From assembly GCA_903813345.2 (NCBI GenBank), contig CAIIXF020000002.1, positions 2,208,001 to 2,272,000 on the forward strand: a DNA stretch of 64,000 nucleotides, read 5' to 3'. Origin of the DNA: Owenia fusiformis. Its lineage: Eukaryota > Annelida > Polychaeta > Sabellida > Oweniidae. Below the pieces are notes generated by a model that ran no database searches, was not told the DNA's origin, and saw nothing but the letters and a program-made list of their open reading frames with translations. Position numbers and translations under genes: made by a program. Positions 47,713-61,644 of this stretch are shown in pieces; the first letter of the stretch is position 1; every line of letters starts with the position of its first letter.

Positions 47713-48679
47713 TTAATGAAATACATCGTCTGAAAATGTGAGGAGCTCCCAAACATTCCAAAAATCATAGACTCCAAAAATGAAAAGTGTAAATACACCG
47801 CAGCGCTCACTCTGCTGAATCCGACAAGTCCGTTATCGGAGGATTCCGTATTCCCCAATGATCTTCATTCCGTCTTTGACATATTGCCCGTATCAAATTT
47901 TACAAGGGGAAAAACTCCTTTTACTTAGTGGACAGCGTTACCAATATATTGTAAACGTTACACGCCATCGAGAATTACCCTTTGCGCTATCAAAAGTGCA
48001 TCTGGGCACCGTCATAATAACTTTTCATTAGCCATTAATTACCCTGAACGTCGTCAAGACACAATTCAATTCTTGATGTTATTCAAATTAATTTTTGATG
48101 CTGTTGGTGATCTGATTAATTTTGGAGATTGCAGAACTTGATATTTGCTTATGTTTACTTCCCAAGGGAAAATTTTAGCCTCTGTGGATTACAAACCCCA
48201 CACTAACTCAACTAAAAGAGAACATATCCATTTGTTCATAGCTCGGCATTGTAAAAATACTTTCATCTTACTAATAGCTATTTTATAAATTAGGGACATA
48301 TAAGCAACAATATCAATATGTGCTTTGAAAACGACCTACAAGAAGTACATTTTCAAAATAAAAACAATTTCTCTGAATTTCATCTATTTTGAAAACTAAA
48401 AGTGTATGGATGATGTATAATGATTTCGTATTGATTTAGTTACTTTTACTACACATTGATATGACTCAGGATGTCGGAAATTATATTGGATGTTGTGAAA
48501 AATGTCAATTTTTCAACAATTCATCGTACTTTCTAGAAGCTTGGAGAAGTTGTAGATCGTGTTCAGATGAAATATTGAGACGTAGTGTTATTACAGCATC
48601 TGCCGCGTAGGACGGTCAATTATTCCATGTGGAAGGCTCATATTCTATCAAAACGTCAAAATAAATGAGTACCTTTTAA

Positions 48680-49143
48680 GGTGTCACTCCTGTAAATAGC
48701 ACTTCCGGGTAGGACAGTGTTTTTAATACTTTAAAAACGAAGCCATGCCAACTTTAGTGGTGTGTATAGTAGGTTTAAGTGTATGCAATGTTGCCATTTG
48801 AGGTATGTCTGTAAAGCTGAGGCTAAGTACTTTCTAAATGTGCCATTTTAAGAAAAAATCGCAAGAATATAGTCCCGTAAACTGGAACTACTTTACTCGT
48901 TAATTTTCATCGGTGAAGCAGGGATTTTACCTAAAAATGAGTCCCTATGTTGGCGTAATGATATTTAAAAATCGAGACGCAAACCCTATGTTAAATATAG
49001 TGTCAAGATGAAGGTTATGTATAGGGGAACGCAGAAATATAGTCATTGTATGGGCTAGTTCGTTCGAAAATGGCGATATGTACCCCATAACTTGAATTTT
49101 GTGATTTTTTCAATATTTTTCAATGATTTACCGTAGTGACACC
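48680..49143. mobile_element. TTAA-flanked inverted-repeat element, private to copy B
   Basis: Flanked by TTAA (48676-48679, 49144-49147). Ends GGTGTCACTCCTGTAAATAG and the inverse ATTTACCGTAGTGACACC. Absent from copy A, where a single TTAA stands at about 2780. A further ~370 unexplained bases (49148-49517) lie between it and the rejoined homology, so the insertion may be compound. Confidence 0.55.
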
Positions 49144-49741
49144 TTAATACCCCCGCCTTAGATTGGCTGCCATTTGCGCAGAGACCGTGGATGTTGTAGA
49201 ATTTCAAAATAGAGTCGATATTTACATTCAGGCTAGGCCACGCAATGCTTTTGATTCACATTTAAACACCCCGTGCCTATCAGAATGGCAAAACAGGGGC
49301 CCAAAGGGATCATAAATGGGAGAAAATCAACTGGAATTCCATCAAAATTGCTCAGACTCAGCCCTCACCTATTTCCCCAAATATGGCTAGATTTTGTAGA
49401 AAACGTGTTAAAAGTTTGGAAATGCAGCTGTTTCGAGCATGAAATAACTCAATTGTTTGAAAAAATGCTAAATGAGCAAAAAATATCATAGTCAAATTTT
49501 CCCGTTTTTTGGTATTAAGTTGGCTCCAAAGTCACGTCGTAGACTTCCGGTTGTACGACATGAGAATAGGGCGTGATTTTTAACGAACGATCGTTCAATC
49601 GGTCAAACAAGTACATTTTGGACTTCGTGGATAGGTGAATCAAATCGATGAAACTGACGTTCACTTCACCAGTACATCAACCAGTAATTAACAATACGCT
49701 TCAGCTTGGAGGAATTAAAAACTTGCAATTGTTTTACAAAT

Positions 49742-49799
49742 ATGCCAAGATTGATGATAATAGGGTTCATTGTTTGGTTAAATTATGTTCAAATAGTAT
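49742..49799 (+). CDS. Copy B exon 1: signal peptide
   Basis: Same peptide as copy A. Three base differences, all silent. Donor GTAAGT at 49800. An in-frame ATG 36 bases upstream exists only in copy B, so the conserved ATG is preferred. Confidence 0.75.
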
Positions 49800-52700
49800 G
49801 TAAGTATCATTTTATGTTCAATTTATGGGATTTTATAATTTCGATGAGATTGGAAAAGACATTTGTTCATTACAAATTATCACATTCGGCCAAACAGCCA
49901 AGCTTTAAAATGACATTTTGTTGCAGCATCCACGCCTCGTTCTGTTACGCTTCTTGACAACATTGGAACAGAAGTGGATATACTTGACGCCCATCCAGCC
50001 GTATTTGGGGAACTATTTGGACAAGATGTTACTGTAAGAAAGTAGATAGTTATATCAAGACTAGTTTAAACAGATATCACAATGTGGTTTTGTTCAAAAA
50101 GTTAGCACTCTGGTATAATTTATTAACCCTAATGTCTACAGGGTGGGGTCAATCCGACCTCCCCCACCCTCTCGACTTTTTCAAGATACTTTTTGCAATT
50201 TTTTCTTGCGTCGCCGTCATTTTTAGCTTGAGCCAAAGATATAAAACACTTTTTGGCGTAAAACCGAAGGTGATTAGGAGTAGGGGGGCAAAGTTATGAT
50301 AGCTGGAACTTGATGCCTATGAAACTGAAATTCATAAAATATTGATTGTTACTATGTTTCTTATACTCTAAAAATACAAAAAAAATTATTGCTCTCATTG
50401 ATAGAAAATAATTAAGCATATTGAATTGTCTTTCCAATATGCTTCATTTCATAAAAAATCGAGCCACGTTTGACGATCTTATAAATTTACAAGGTAAAAA
50501 CAGTTAATCGCAAAGTATTCGTGAACCACGTTCTCTTCTCGAATTTTAGAGAAAAAACGTTTGTTTTTGAAAAACTACTCAATGAATATCTTTGAATTTG
50601 TTTGCATATTTCTGTTTAGATATAATTATAATGATACCATTTTCCAAATATAAGATATATATTTTTTATTCTCCTCTAACCTCAACTTTTCAATTTCACT
50701 ATTTTGATGTCTGTGCTGTTGCTATATGTTTGCTGGGCAACATAATGGATCGAAATCATATCAGAACAACACCAATTAAGTCATACATCTACATATTAAA
50801 TCACTTATTTGCATTTGTTGTACATCTGATAATATAAATACTATATAGACAAAAAACAAATTGATTTTTAAATTCCTGACTATTTAATTTCCGGTTAAAT
50901 TGATTTCAATCGGATTTCGTGATACCTGCTATCTTTGAAAGAGTATAACTTCAGCTCTAGAAAAGCTTTTACCATGGTTGTAGTTTTATTTGAAAGATAA
51001 TAGTTTATTCTTTAAGATGTTATTTTTGGCAGAAAGCTTGATTGTGAAAGAAAATGTATTTATCTTTTTAAAAGACAATATACCACAAAATATCAAAAAT
51101 GTACACCCCCTTGGTCACATTGACCTCGGTTTGACCTTCGTTGGCCTACTTTTTTAACATCCAAAACTTTCCTGAAGAGATAATTGGATGAGGTTTGCAA
51201 CAATACCAACAATATTGAAATCATACATTTGCGACTTAGTGTTATAAAAAAGGTTCCAAACATTAGAGTTAAAATTAAGTCATTCAAATTCTGTTTTTAA
51301 TCTGAATGTAAGTTTTCAAGCTGATCGTTTATCTTTTAAAGTTCTTTAAGGAGGTTATTGAAGGCCCCCATATGAACGAGAACCCCCGACGTATGAGAAC
51401 TGAAAATATGACATGAGTGAAATTCGTTCCCATTTTATATACGGTATATGCACGCTTTACACCGTTTGGATGTTCGTAATATGCAGATGTATATTTTAGA
51501 AAGCTTCGGATGGCTTCAGAAGATTGGAATTAAAGCTGGGTTAAGTTCATTCGTTCATATGTGAGGAGACCTTTAAATACCTTTTCTAAGTAAATAGAAT
51601 AGTATGCGATATCAGTAGGCAGTGAACAAATAAAATATATTAACTACAACAGTACAGTTTCTATTTTTGAAAAAATAGACTCAATTTAATAGCATCTTCA
51701 TTTCAGTTCGAGGGCACTCTCGACTTTTTTACTTTTGAGAAAGTAGACGCATTCATTAGAAGCTTCATTTCAGTTCGAGGGCACTATCGACTGATTCTTC
51801 TTTTGGGAAAGTAGGCGATTTTAATAGCAGCTTTATTTCAGTCGGAGGGTATCGTCGACTTCTTCTACTTTCGAGAAAATAGACGAATTTAATAGCAGCT
51901 TCATTTCAGTTCGAGAGCACTCTCGACTACTTCTACTACCGAGAAAGTAAACAGTTTTATTAGCAATTTGATGTCAGATCAGGGGCACTCTCGACTGATC
52001 CTACTTCCGAGAAAGTAGACAATTTTAATAGAAGCTTCCTTTCAGGCACTCTCGACTACTTCTTGTTTTTTTACACGAAGTAGACGGTTTTAATAGCAGC
52101 TTCATTTCAGTTCGAGGGCATGCTTGACTGATCCTACATTTGAGAAACTAGACGATTTTAATGGCAGCTTTATTTCGGTTCTAGGGCACTCTCGATTGAT
52201 TCTACTTTCGAGAAAGTAGACAATTTTAAAAGCAGCTTTATTTCAGTTCGAGGGCACCATCGACCGATTCTACTTTTGAGAAAGCAACTTCATTTCAGCT
52301 TTATTTCAGTTCGAGGGCACTCTCGGCTGATTCTACTTCGAGAAAAGACGATTTTAAAGGCAGAATCTGATCTATAGGGGGTGACAAAATTACAAGCAAC
52401 ATGTATAATTGACCTACCAATCTATTCCTTACAATATCAAATACAATATCTCCCAAAAGATTCACAATATGTTATAAATTGGTGAAGTTATTAATGATTC
52501 AAAGTGCAAAAATGAGTGAAAAATATTTTAAATTCTCCCAAATAATAAGAATGGTAACCATTCTTATAGAAAAATAATACATTATTGGAAATATCTTTAG
52601 TTTTCCTGGAATAAAGTATGCACTTTTGTGATTTTTAGAAAATAGACACGACAGGGAATGATATGAGCCAAAAATATTCTAAAATTGAGACAATTTTTTG

Positions 52701-55700
52701 TTTAGCCTGCTTGCTATATCTGATTCTCTCTTTAAATAGCAGCTTTATTTCAATTCGAGGGCATTCTCGACTGATTCTACTTCGAGGAAGTAGACAATTT
52801 TAAAAGCAGCTTCATTTCAGTTTGAGGGCGCCCTCGTCGCCACTGACCCTGTAGAGGCATGCTCTCCTCTCAACAACCCTGGTGACATCGTTGATAAAAT
52901 AGCCGTTGTCCGGAAAGGCACTTGTACTTACGCTTATAAGGTGAGGTTTCAATGGTGTAATAATGGAGATAAATCTGGGAATAAATAGTGTGAATCGATG
53001 ACAGTTCTTTAATTTTGAATGACCTACCTCGACTTTACTAATTTGATGTAGTGACAAGTAGTCCAGTAAAACTGTGGCAAAAATTGACAAATGAAGGAAA
53101 AAATTGCAAAAGTAATTAAACCTAGTGTAATCAATGCATGATGATGGGTTAAAAGATATATCAAAAATCTAGAAAAATCTAAGTAGTGAAAAACTTCTAA
53201 AATCATCATTTATACCCCCGGGGTACTTTTACGAGGGGGTACTATGATGAACCTTAATAATTCCTGTTATGTACCCCAAATCACATTCAAATTTACGGGG
53301 ATCATGCACCTATACGTAGTCAGTCTTCATGGCAAGTTTGGAATTGATTGGTCAAATGATTACCATGGCAACACAATTTAATTGCACAAAAGCTGTAAAT
53401 ATTTCGGATGAATCCAAAGCTTCCTTAAAAACAAATGTCTACTTATCTTTTTAAATTATTCCACATGAACACAAAGTTGACCTTTAAAACATATTTATTG
53501 AGTTTTCAATAAGATAACATGATAAAAATGATGAACTAGTCGATGTCTATGACTCTGGACTCTATTGATATGGTTACATTTTCTAATAATTTCATTTTGA
53601 CAGTATCAATTACAGTCATATTTGTAGGGGTCATGAATGCAGATATTATAATTTGACATGGTAAGTCTGAACACGATTGGTCAAGTGGTTGCCAGTAACA
53701 CAAAATAACGAAGGCAAATAGTGGCTTGAGATCATTTCAAATAATCCTTATATCTTAACAGGTTGTTCCAATTACATTCACCTTTTAAGAGTTATTTTTG
53801 TATATGATTCTAACAAAAGAAAGTTTGGATGAGTTTGATACATGGTTGCTATGGCAACTAAACTGATAATGCTTTGCTACTGTAGTGTATCTTCTTACCA
53901 CAAAATATGGCAGGCCATGTCTCTCACTATCTGTCTCTCTGGATATCTCCTTCTAGACCCTTAAACCGCGAGTCATCATGCTTGATCAATATTCTTAGTG
54001 GATCAATGAGTATCTTACCAAGGTCAAGGGTCAATATCTAGGTATTTGGCATTTTAATATCCTGGGGAATACTGTGACCCTTGATGACCCATGATTAGGT
54101 AACCTGAAGTCTAGGTCAGCGTTATGGGTGAAACTCATTCCAAGGTCAATGATCAATATATCGGTGTTAAAGTATTGTTGGGCCTTGTTGACCCACTTGT
54201 ATCGGGAGAGATTGCTAGTATAAGTAATGAAATTATGCTCAATTTGAATTGTTTTCACAATTCAAGTTTAGATGTACTTGTTAAAATATATTTATATCTA
54301 ATGCCATTGTGTCTCAATCTTTCTGATATAAAGTTGTTTTATAACTGCATAAGAGTCTGGCATAAATGAGTCTCCAAACGTTGGGATTTGGTATTATGCC
54401 ATTGCATGCTAGCATCAAATGAAAAATAGCACTGTTAGGGGAAGCTGGAATCAGAGCTGTTCTTTTTTAAATTGTTTTGGAATTGGAACAATTCTCTTTT
54501 TGCTCCAGCTATCATATGTGTGTCACATCAAAATCTACTAATTGGAACAAGTGACCCAAGAACAATTTAATGATAATTAAGTTATTCAAAGAACAACTGT
54601 ATACGATTTTAGACATTTTATGTGTCTCATGCATGACAAAAAGTGGTACTGACGCATTACTCGTTACTCTTATGACCACCTTAGGCTCAAGAAGTAGTAA
54701 GATTCTGGAGGATGTATTCATCTTACACTTTGGGGGCTGTACCATCTTAGATTCTAGAGGCTATGCCTATCTTACACTCTGGAGGCTGTACCATCTTAGA
54801 TGCTGGAGCATGTATTCATCTTAAACTTTGGAGGCTGTACCATCTTAAATTCTGGAGGCTTTACCATCTTAGATTCTGGAGGATGTATTCATCTTAAACT
54901 TTGGAGGCTTTACATCTTAGATTCTGGAGGCCGAGGCTGTACCCATCTTAGACTCTTGAAACTGTGCCATCTTAGATTCTGGAGGGGGTATTCATCTTAG
55001 ACTGGAGGCTGTACTATCTTAGCTTCTTAGATTTTGGAGGATGTATTCATCTAAGACTTGAGAGGCTGTACCATCTTAGATTCTGGAGGATGTATTAATC
55101 TTAGACTTTGAGGCTGTACCATCTTAGATTTTGGAGGCCGAGGCTGTTTTCATCTTCAACTCTATTTAGACTCTTGAAACTGTGCCATCTTAGATTCTGG
55201 AGGATGTATTCATCTTAAACTCTGGATACTGTACAATCTTAGATTCAAAAGGCTGTAACCATCTAATACAATGGAGGCTGTATCATTTTAGACTGGAGGC
55301 TGTTCCCATCTTAAGACTCTGGAGGTTGTGCCCAATTTAGAGTCTGTAGACTGTACCATCTTAGGCTCTGGTAGCTGAACTAGGGCTCTACCGTATTAGG
55401 CTATGGGATGTTACTTTCTAGGGATTGAGCCGCATGTTCTTTGGGGATTGAATCACGGCGCAGAATTTTGAATCAACATCGTAAAATGCACTCTTCTAAA
55501 CCTACATATGGTAGAATACTCTCATAGTCAATATATTGCAAACGACATGGATTGAATGGGACTAAAGGATCGCAACTAAGTCAGCACATCAGCTTATTTT
55601 AACAGTTGAGGTTACATTATTTATATTTTCACTTATCAGGCTAGTGCTGAAGCTCTTAATAAAACAAATAAGAATATCTATGATGATTACAGGCACAACA

Positions 55701-58700
55701 ATTAGATTGAAAATATTTGGACATACCACTCCTTTTAAGTAAAGTGTAGTTAAGATAATAAGTAGGGGTCCCTGGCCTCGTCCTCATTTTACGTTTCACA
55801 TGTCACGTTGTGTTACTACTATCTACTGTGTGACCCATTGTTTCTATTGACCAATTATGATCAAGTTTACCATATCAAAGGATGATAATGGAATTGATGA
55901 CCCTATTAGTATAAATATGGCTGCGATTAATAGTACCAACATAAAATTAATAGGAAATATAGCCAAAAAGTGCCACGCCCACTTTTCAATTCCCCTCTGC
56001 CCCATGATGTTAGGATTGTCAATATTCTGTTTATCTACAAAATTATATTTTATTGTATTTTACACATCATTGGCACAATAATATGTTGAATATTTGGTTG
56101 ATGTACCTTTTATTTTAAAAGGATGATGTTGCGCTCAATCCTGACCCTAAAACTGCCCCTAGAAAATGAACAAATTATTTATATTTTCTTTATATTTATA
56201 TATTTATTTATATTCTGATATTCATAGTGTCTAATGCCTGATAGTAAGACGACTCGCATGAATTTTTGAAAGTCATCACTATGTCTTATAATTAAAAAAT
56301 AAGCATTTATAGTGAATTTTGGGCGAAAAAAGCATACAAACTATAGGTCATGAACACACAAAAAAATGAAATTTTCTCAATATTTTCAACATTCTTCTAT
56401 GAAACTATCAATTTAGATATCTTTCTAACATATACATGAAAAAACAAGGGAAACTTTAAAAAGAAAGTAGTGTGATAATTTTTTTTAAATATATTGTTGT
56501 CATTTTTGGGGGGTCATTGAGGGGGATATCTTCAGCACGAAAATTCATAGTCTTCCTCTTCTTAGATTTTTCTAGATTTTTGATTATGTTTTTTTACTCA
56601 CCAAGACACATTGATTCCACCAGGTTTAAAAACTTTTGCAATTTTTTTCTTTATTTTCGAATGTTTTACTGGACTAAAGGGGCTTTGATGAAAGTTATCT
56701 TTTGCCAAGCTCACTCAACGGATTCAAAATTGATTCAATGTCTGTAAAATCAAAATAACATTATCCATCTGGAAATGTAATGTAAGGCGTTTCGATCACA
56801 CATGCCTCTCAAACATTAGAATAAATGCATAATATTCAATTACATTGTGTATCTTATTTCTAAAACAATTATTTGTTGTTTTACCCCTGATGATTACAAA
56901 AAATTAACAAGACACTATTTTAGATAATAATGAACGAATATGTTTGAAAATGGGAATTGGCTAAATATTTTACACAATTTTGTTGAATCTTATTGGCCCA
57001 TGTTTGAAGAATTAAACCAATTTGGAAAGTACATGAATGCAATTGATTACACTAATTAAACACTGACATTTACATTAAAATATAACTATATGTTTATATG
57101 ATGATAATCCAATTTGGTTTGTTTTGATAATGGTCCTTTTCCCAAAAAACGAATAAGAATTCGAATGACAGAATGATTATTTGCCTTTTCTGGTGAAAAT
57201 TAGATTTCGACCCGAGAGCCCGATGTTTTTTCAGCAAACAGTATTTAAAAAAGTCAATTTTTTGATCATCGGTTCAAATATTACCATCCACTTTTTCCAA
57301 TATCGTTGACATGTATCCTCGAGGATAGACGTCCATGCTTATAATAAAGATATGCAGATTTAATCTAATTTGTTTTTGCAGGCCTACCATGCTGAACGTG
57401 CGGGTGCCATTGGAGTTATCGTGCTGAGTAAGTTCAAGACAAAGTCGTCATTAAAAGCTTGTTTCGTTCATTCTGTTTTCTTGGTTTTCTCGAAAAATTT
57501 AAAACGATGTTTCAATGTGCAGTTATACAAATGAATTAAGATGACATAAACCATGCGCAAATAAGCGTAAAATCTGATTCATTGAGTTTTAATTTGATTA
57601 TATTCCTTTCATTGGATTGCCATGAAAATGAGCCGTACTTCGAAAGTCCATGGTACGGAATTTCTAGGAAATACATAGTTCACATATGGGGACACGACCC
57701 CCCCCCCTCCACCTCCCGTCGACTTGGTGACGTGTACATTTTTTCGGGGGTACGACCAGGGATCGAATTCTGGTCGCCTTCAATTTGAAAATCAAGTATA
57801 ACATTTATTTACATAATGACAATCAACATTTATTTTTAATCGAACTCAAATTACGAAGGTGTTAAATTCGAATCTTTTATCCATGAATCGAACTTTTTGA
57901 CCAATATTGCAAACCCACTAAATGTCACCACCAATCCCTACCTCCTGCCTGCCATGTACTTCCCTCCTCCTGCTTCCTCCCACCTCTTCCCTACCTCTTC
58001 CTTACCACCTTCCGACCTCCTCCCACCTCCTTCTTACCTCCTCCCACCTCCACCCTATCTCCTCCCTACCTCCTCCCTGTCTCCTCCTTACCTCCTCCGA
58101 CCTTCTCCCTACCTCCTCCCACCTCCTTCTTACCTCCTTCCACCACCTCCCTAACACCTCCCTATTTCCCATCAGTTCCTCCTTACCTCCTATTACCTTA
58201 TCCCACCTTCTCCCTACCTCCTCCCAATATCTCCATGAGAGTTTTGATATGAATGATTTTCTACGGAGCGTTTTTCTCGCGAAGCCATTATGTATTGTTA
58301 AAATTAATTCACTGAGTAATTTTAAGTGTAAAACTAAAACGAACAAAAACTAAAACGCATTTATTTGTGCGATGAAGCGAACTAAAATTGAAAATCTGCT
58401 CTTAGTTTATCAATTTCAAAATTTGTTCGACCTGTTAGATATTACTCTGGTGTGGTTATGACCGTTTTATCTATATCACAAATACGATCGCTTGAATACA
58501 CATGGCGAAGTAGCTCAGTGCAGAATGCTTGCTCTCCGTCACGGCAGCCAAATTTCGAATCCCGGCAAAGGAACGCTGGTGGCGAACGTATCATCCTAAA
58601 TCAATTATTCTTAAAACCAATTAACAAATCTTTAAATACCCTAGTTGAGCTCTGATACGAATTACCCAGTCTTTACATGATTTAGTAGAGAAAATGACCA

Positions 58701-61644
58701 ACATAGGACAGGCGAAATATTTATAGTAGCAAAACGTTTTATCACTACAACTTTTACGTAATACTTTGTTACGTAACACATGATCCTAGCTTGAAAACGA
58801 ACATGATTTTGAATGCTATGTTCAGTTAGCATCATGTATCAAGTGCCGCCCTAAACAAAAGTTAATATAAGGTTAAGTTTTTGAATCTAGTTGATTTAAT
58901 TGTACTTATCTCATAATGTTTAAACTGCTTCTTTATTCGGTACATTAAATAGTCCATACATACCAAATAAAACAAAAAATTTACCAAACCGTTGCCCAAT
59001 CTATCGAATGTTTTCTTTTATTGAATATAATAATCTATAAAATGTATATTCGCTAAATAATTACACTTGTTCTTTGTGTTGGAATTTACATTGATATTTA
59101 TGCATGTATTTGTGCGATGCAGCGAATCAATTTGTTTTTAACGCACTTATAGCTCAATCAATTATTTGTACATTCGGTATTTAGATTATTTATATTAAGT
59201 TAAAATAATTTAAATTCGATAAATTTCGTTAGTTTTCGATGCTTTACGAGTCTTTCAGTCACGTGATATATTTGAACGATGTAGAATAGCCGAGCGGTCA
59301 TTTTGCAAAACTCGAGGTCACGTGGCAAAATTCGAAAAACAACGAAAGTTATCGAATATTCGGTAAATAGCAAATTAGCTTTCGGTAAATAGATTAACTA
59401 TGTTATAGAAAAATAAATTTCGGTAGTGTTCAAATAGAAATCACTTTTGTGCATATAATGTGTTACTCTACGGAATACCATAACAATTTACAATGATAGC
59501 ATTTAGCGAATAAAATATGTAATTTAATGCACATAGTATTAAGTGAATTAATCCATTGGCTATCTTAAGAAATTAATTTGCTGTAAGAAATATACGAGGG
59601 GTGATCAATAAGTAATGGACGCTTTTTTACACAGATACTTTTTATTGACCAATCCCTTTGATTTTCTTACCAGTGATACATTATTCAATTATCTATCAAT
59701 TCTGAAGATTTGAAGACAAAATGTATAATACATGTTGATATATCCTTATTTCCGTGAAGGGGGTACAGGTACCCCGGGACCGACATTTACGTCACATATT
59801 CAGTTTTTAGCCAGTTTGGTAAATTTGAGTTAGATTTGAATTTTTTATATGTAAGACGTGTTGTATTGTTTTAAATTTTTTGCTGACTGGTAACGCATAA
59901 ACAGAAAGTATTGTAATGTCAGAGTGTTGTATAGAAGGGGTTTGCAGGTCAATTTGAGAAAGCATTCTGGAAGAAAGGGGTGGGGAGAGAAGGGAACACC
60001 CTACTCCATATGGACAATGCACTTGCCCACAGATCTCAAAATGTTCAGAAAACAATATCCCTGGACCTCAAAATTGAGCCCTTGGCCAATGCATTATATT
60101 GTCCATATCTGCTCACATGTGACTTGTTTATTTCTATACTACTTATTTCTATAGAGAAAGGATGCAGGTTTATTAACATTGATTAAATAAAACAACCCAT
60201 GCAACTGTATCTTGCTACCATGTCAGAGAATGGATTCAGCCTTGTCTCACAATCTCTAGTTAAGAGGATGAGGAATTGTGTACATGTAGCACTTAATGGA
60301 ACCTATTTAGAGGGCCCTGTTGAATGAATGTGGCATGAATACCACATAGTGATGATAAAATATTCAAAATCAACTATGGCATAACAAAATGGGGTAATTC
60401 ATGACCATAATGGTTTGTTTTGTTTAGCCTGCATTAAACTGCAGTGCATGTTAAACAAGCTCAAATAGCTTCAGAATATGTGACGTAAATGTCGGTCCCG
60501 GGGTACCCGTACCTCCTTCACGGAAATGGGGATATATCAACATATATTATATTTTTTTTCTCCAAATCTTCAGAGTTGATAGATAATTGAATGATGTATC
60601 ACTGGTAAAAAAAATCGAAGGAATTGGTCTATAGAAAGCATCTGTGTAAAAAAGCGTCCATTACTTATTGATCACCCCTCGTATAAATGTTTTACCGAAT
60701 TGAAATTGATTTAGCGAATATAAACATTCTATATATAGAATGTATTTGAATTTCATGAATAAAGAAGCAAAAATAATTCCATATTATAATCTACTGATAG
60801 AAATAAATTTGTTATTTAACTATTCTAAATTTGCTATTTATAATTAATCGTTCAGGTTTCTGGCAGCTATCATCGACTCAGATCCCCCTCCAGCTGCCCC
60901 CTATCTCTCTCTGTTTATTTTTCCAACCACCAAAACAATTTGATATTTTTTACTATTTACTGTTTATTATTGTTAGATAATATAAATATAAGACAAGGGA
61001 ACGTCCATACGATGGGAACTGACCCTTGTCTCTCCGAATCTGACGTCACGATTCCTGCAGTATCTCTCACGATCAACGATGTGGCAACTTTGAGCAACCA
61101 TATGGTAGCGAATCCCGATCTTAAGGGCAGAATTGCATCGAGAGGTCAGTGTAAAGATATTACAGTTCCAATGAGCATCTTAATGTGACATTTTGTGCTT
61201 TAGCGCGAACGGATTCCTATCTTAGTCTCTCAAACGAAGTCGGGTTTTTACCTAAAAGTTAATTCCTTAAATATTTTTAGGCAATGCCGTAGGTGCGAGC
61301 TGCTCGTCATCTAAAAGTTGTAGGGGATACCGTGCTGCAGTTGATTGTTCATCTGATGTATGTACCTGTAATGAACCATGGTTTGTCCCAGCAGCAAGTG
61401 GCTGTAAAAGAGGTAGCCACATAGTTTGATTAATCATACTTTTTAATATAATGTCGATATTCTTATTTGGAAAACTGCATAGATATTGGTATACTTTGCA
61501 TTTCAGATATGTCAATTTCCTTGGCTTCGTTTTGGGTGAAAAGGCGTTGTTTGATTGTTCCGATAGGCAGAACATGCCGTCCTGGAAATGAGAGATGTGT
61601 CGGATTCCCCAATTCCCAATGCATTAACGGGGTGTGTAAATCCG
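49742..61644 (+). CDS. Secreted PA-domain / Cys-rich protein, copy B (exons 1-7, continues past window)
   Basis: Exons 49742-49799, 49927-50033, 52821-52940, 57382-57427, 60977-61144, 61281-61412 and 61507-61644 have the same lengths, phases and splice sites as copy A exons 1-7 (769 nt, 256 codons plus one base), with no stop or frameshift. It keeps the signal peptide, the whole PA domain and both EB-like modules. The PA core keeps the canonical basic residue (VVRKGTC) where copy A has Glu. By hand, 32 codons differ by replacement and 9 silently from copy A. In copy A exon 8 is 4.4 kb beyond exon 7; at that spacing copy B's would lie outside the window, so the ITIH-like part cannot be confirmed. 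Confidence 0.75.
49927..50033 (+). CDS. Copy B exon 2: start of PA domain
   Basis: 107 nt as in copy A, acceptor gttgcag, donor GTAAGA. Ends HPAVFGELFGQDVT, with four replacements and two silent changes against copy A. Confidence 0.8.
51695..52810 (+). repeat. Splice-acceptor-derived ~66-bp array, copy B
   Basis: Same array as 4905-5645. Ten units (51695-52365), then a ~370-bp private insertion (52366-52735) whose ends show 'aatctgatctatag' and a similar inverse, then the last unit and the real PA exon at 52821. Confidence 0.85.
52821..52940 (+). CDS. Copy B exon 3: PA domain core
   Basis: 120 nt, phase 0-0. Contains GALVATDPVEACSPLNN and DKIAVVRKGTCTYAYK. Six replacements and one silent change against copy A, concentrated around the RGxC core. 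Confidence 0.85.
54700..55390. repeat. 'ctggaggatgtattcat' minisatellite (copy B)
   Basis: Counterpart of 7610-8340, with unit losses and gains. Confidence 0.85.
57382..57427 (+). CDS. Copy B exon 4: PA domain
   Basis: 46 nt, AYHAERAGAIGVIVL, identical to copy A except the final base (A instead of G), which turns the split codon from Asp to Asn. Confidence 0.85.
57927..58232 (+). repeat. Polypyrimidine minisatellite (copy B)
   Basis: About 300 bases of C/T-only repeat, ~190 bases shorter than copy A, so units have changed in number since duplication. Confidence 0.9.
58502..58575 (+). mobile_element. tRNA-like SINE head (copy B)
   Basis: Counterpart of 13303-13376 with both box-A-like and box-B-like motifs kept. 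Confidence 0.45.
59595..60681 (+). mobile_element. Tc1/mariner-type relic (copy B)
   Basis: TA-flanked, CGAGGGGTGATCAATAAGTA ends, long inverted repeats. Inside (59980-60186) is a clear transposase fragment: LLHMDNALAHRSQNVQKT, then LYCPYLLTCDLFIS. These correspond to the mariner 'His-x-Asp-Asn-Ala' catalytic Asp and the 'Tyr-Ser-Pro-Asp-Leu-x-x-x-Asp' region. No intact N-terminal part, so inactive. Confidence 0.8.
60977..61144 (+). CDS. Copy B exon 5: end of PA domain
   Basis: 168 nt, donor GTCAGT. Contains CLSESDVTIPAVSLTINDVA. Ten replacements and one silent change against copy A within the exon. Confidence 0.85.
61281..61412 (+). CDS. Copy B exon 6: Cys-rich module
   Basis: 132 nt, all six Cys kept. 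Four replacements (for example Glu-Gly to Ala-Ala before the last Cys) and no silent change. Confidence 0.8.
61507..61644 (+). CDS. Copy B exon 7: Cys-rich module
   Basis: 138 nt, all Cys kept. Between the first Trp and the third Cys seven residues differ (AsnLeu to ValLys, Ser to Arg, Leu to Arg and others), making this region more basic. The second half is unchanged. Confidence 0.8.
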
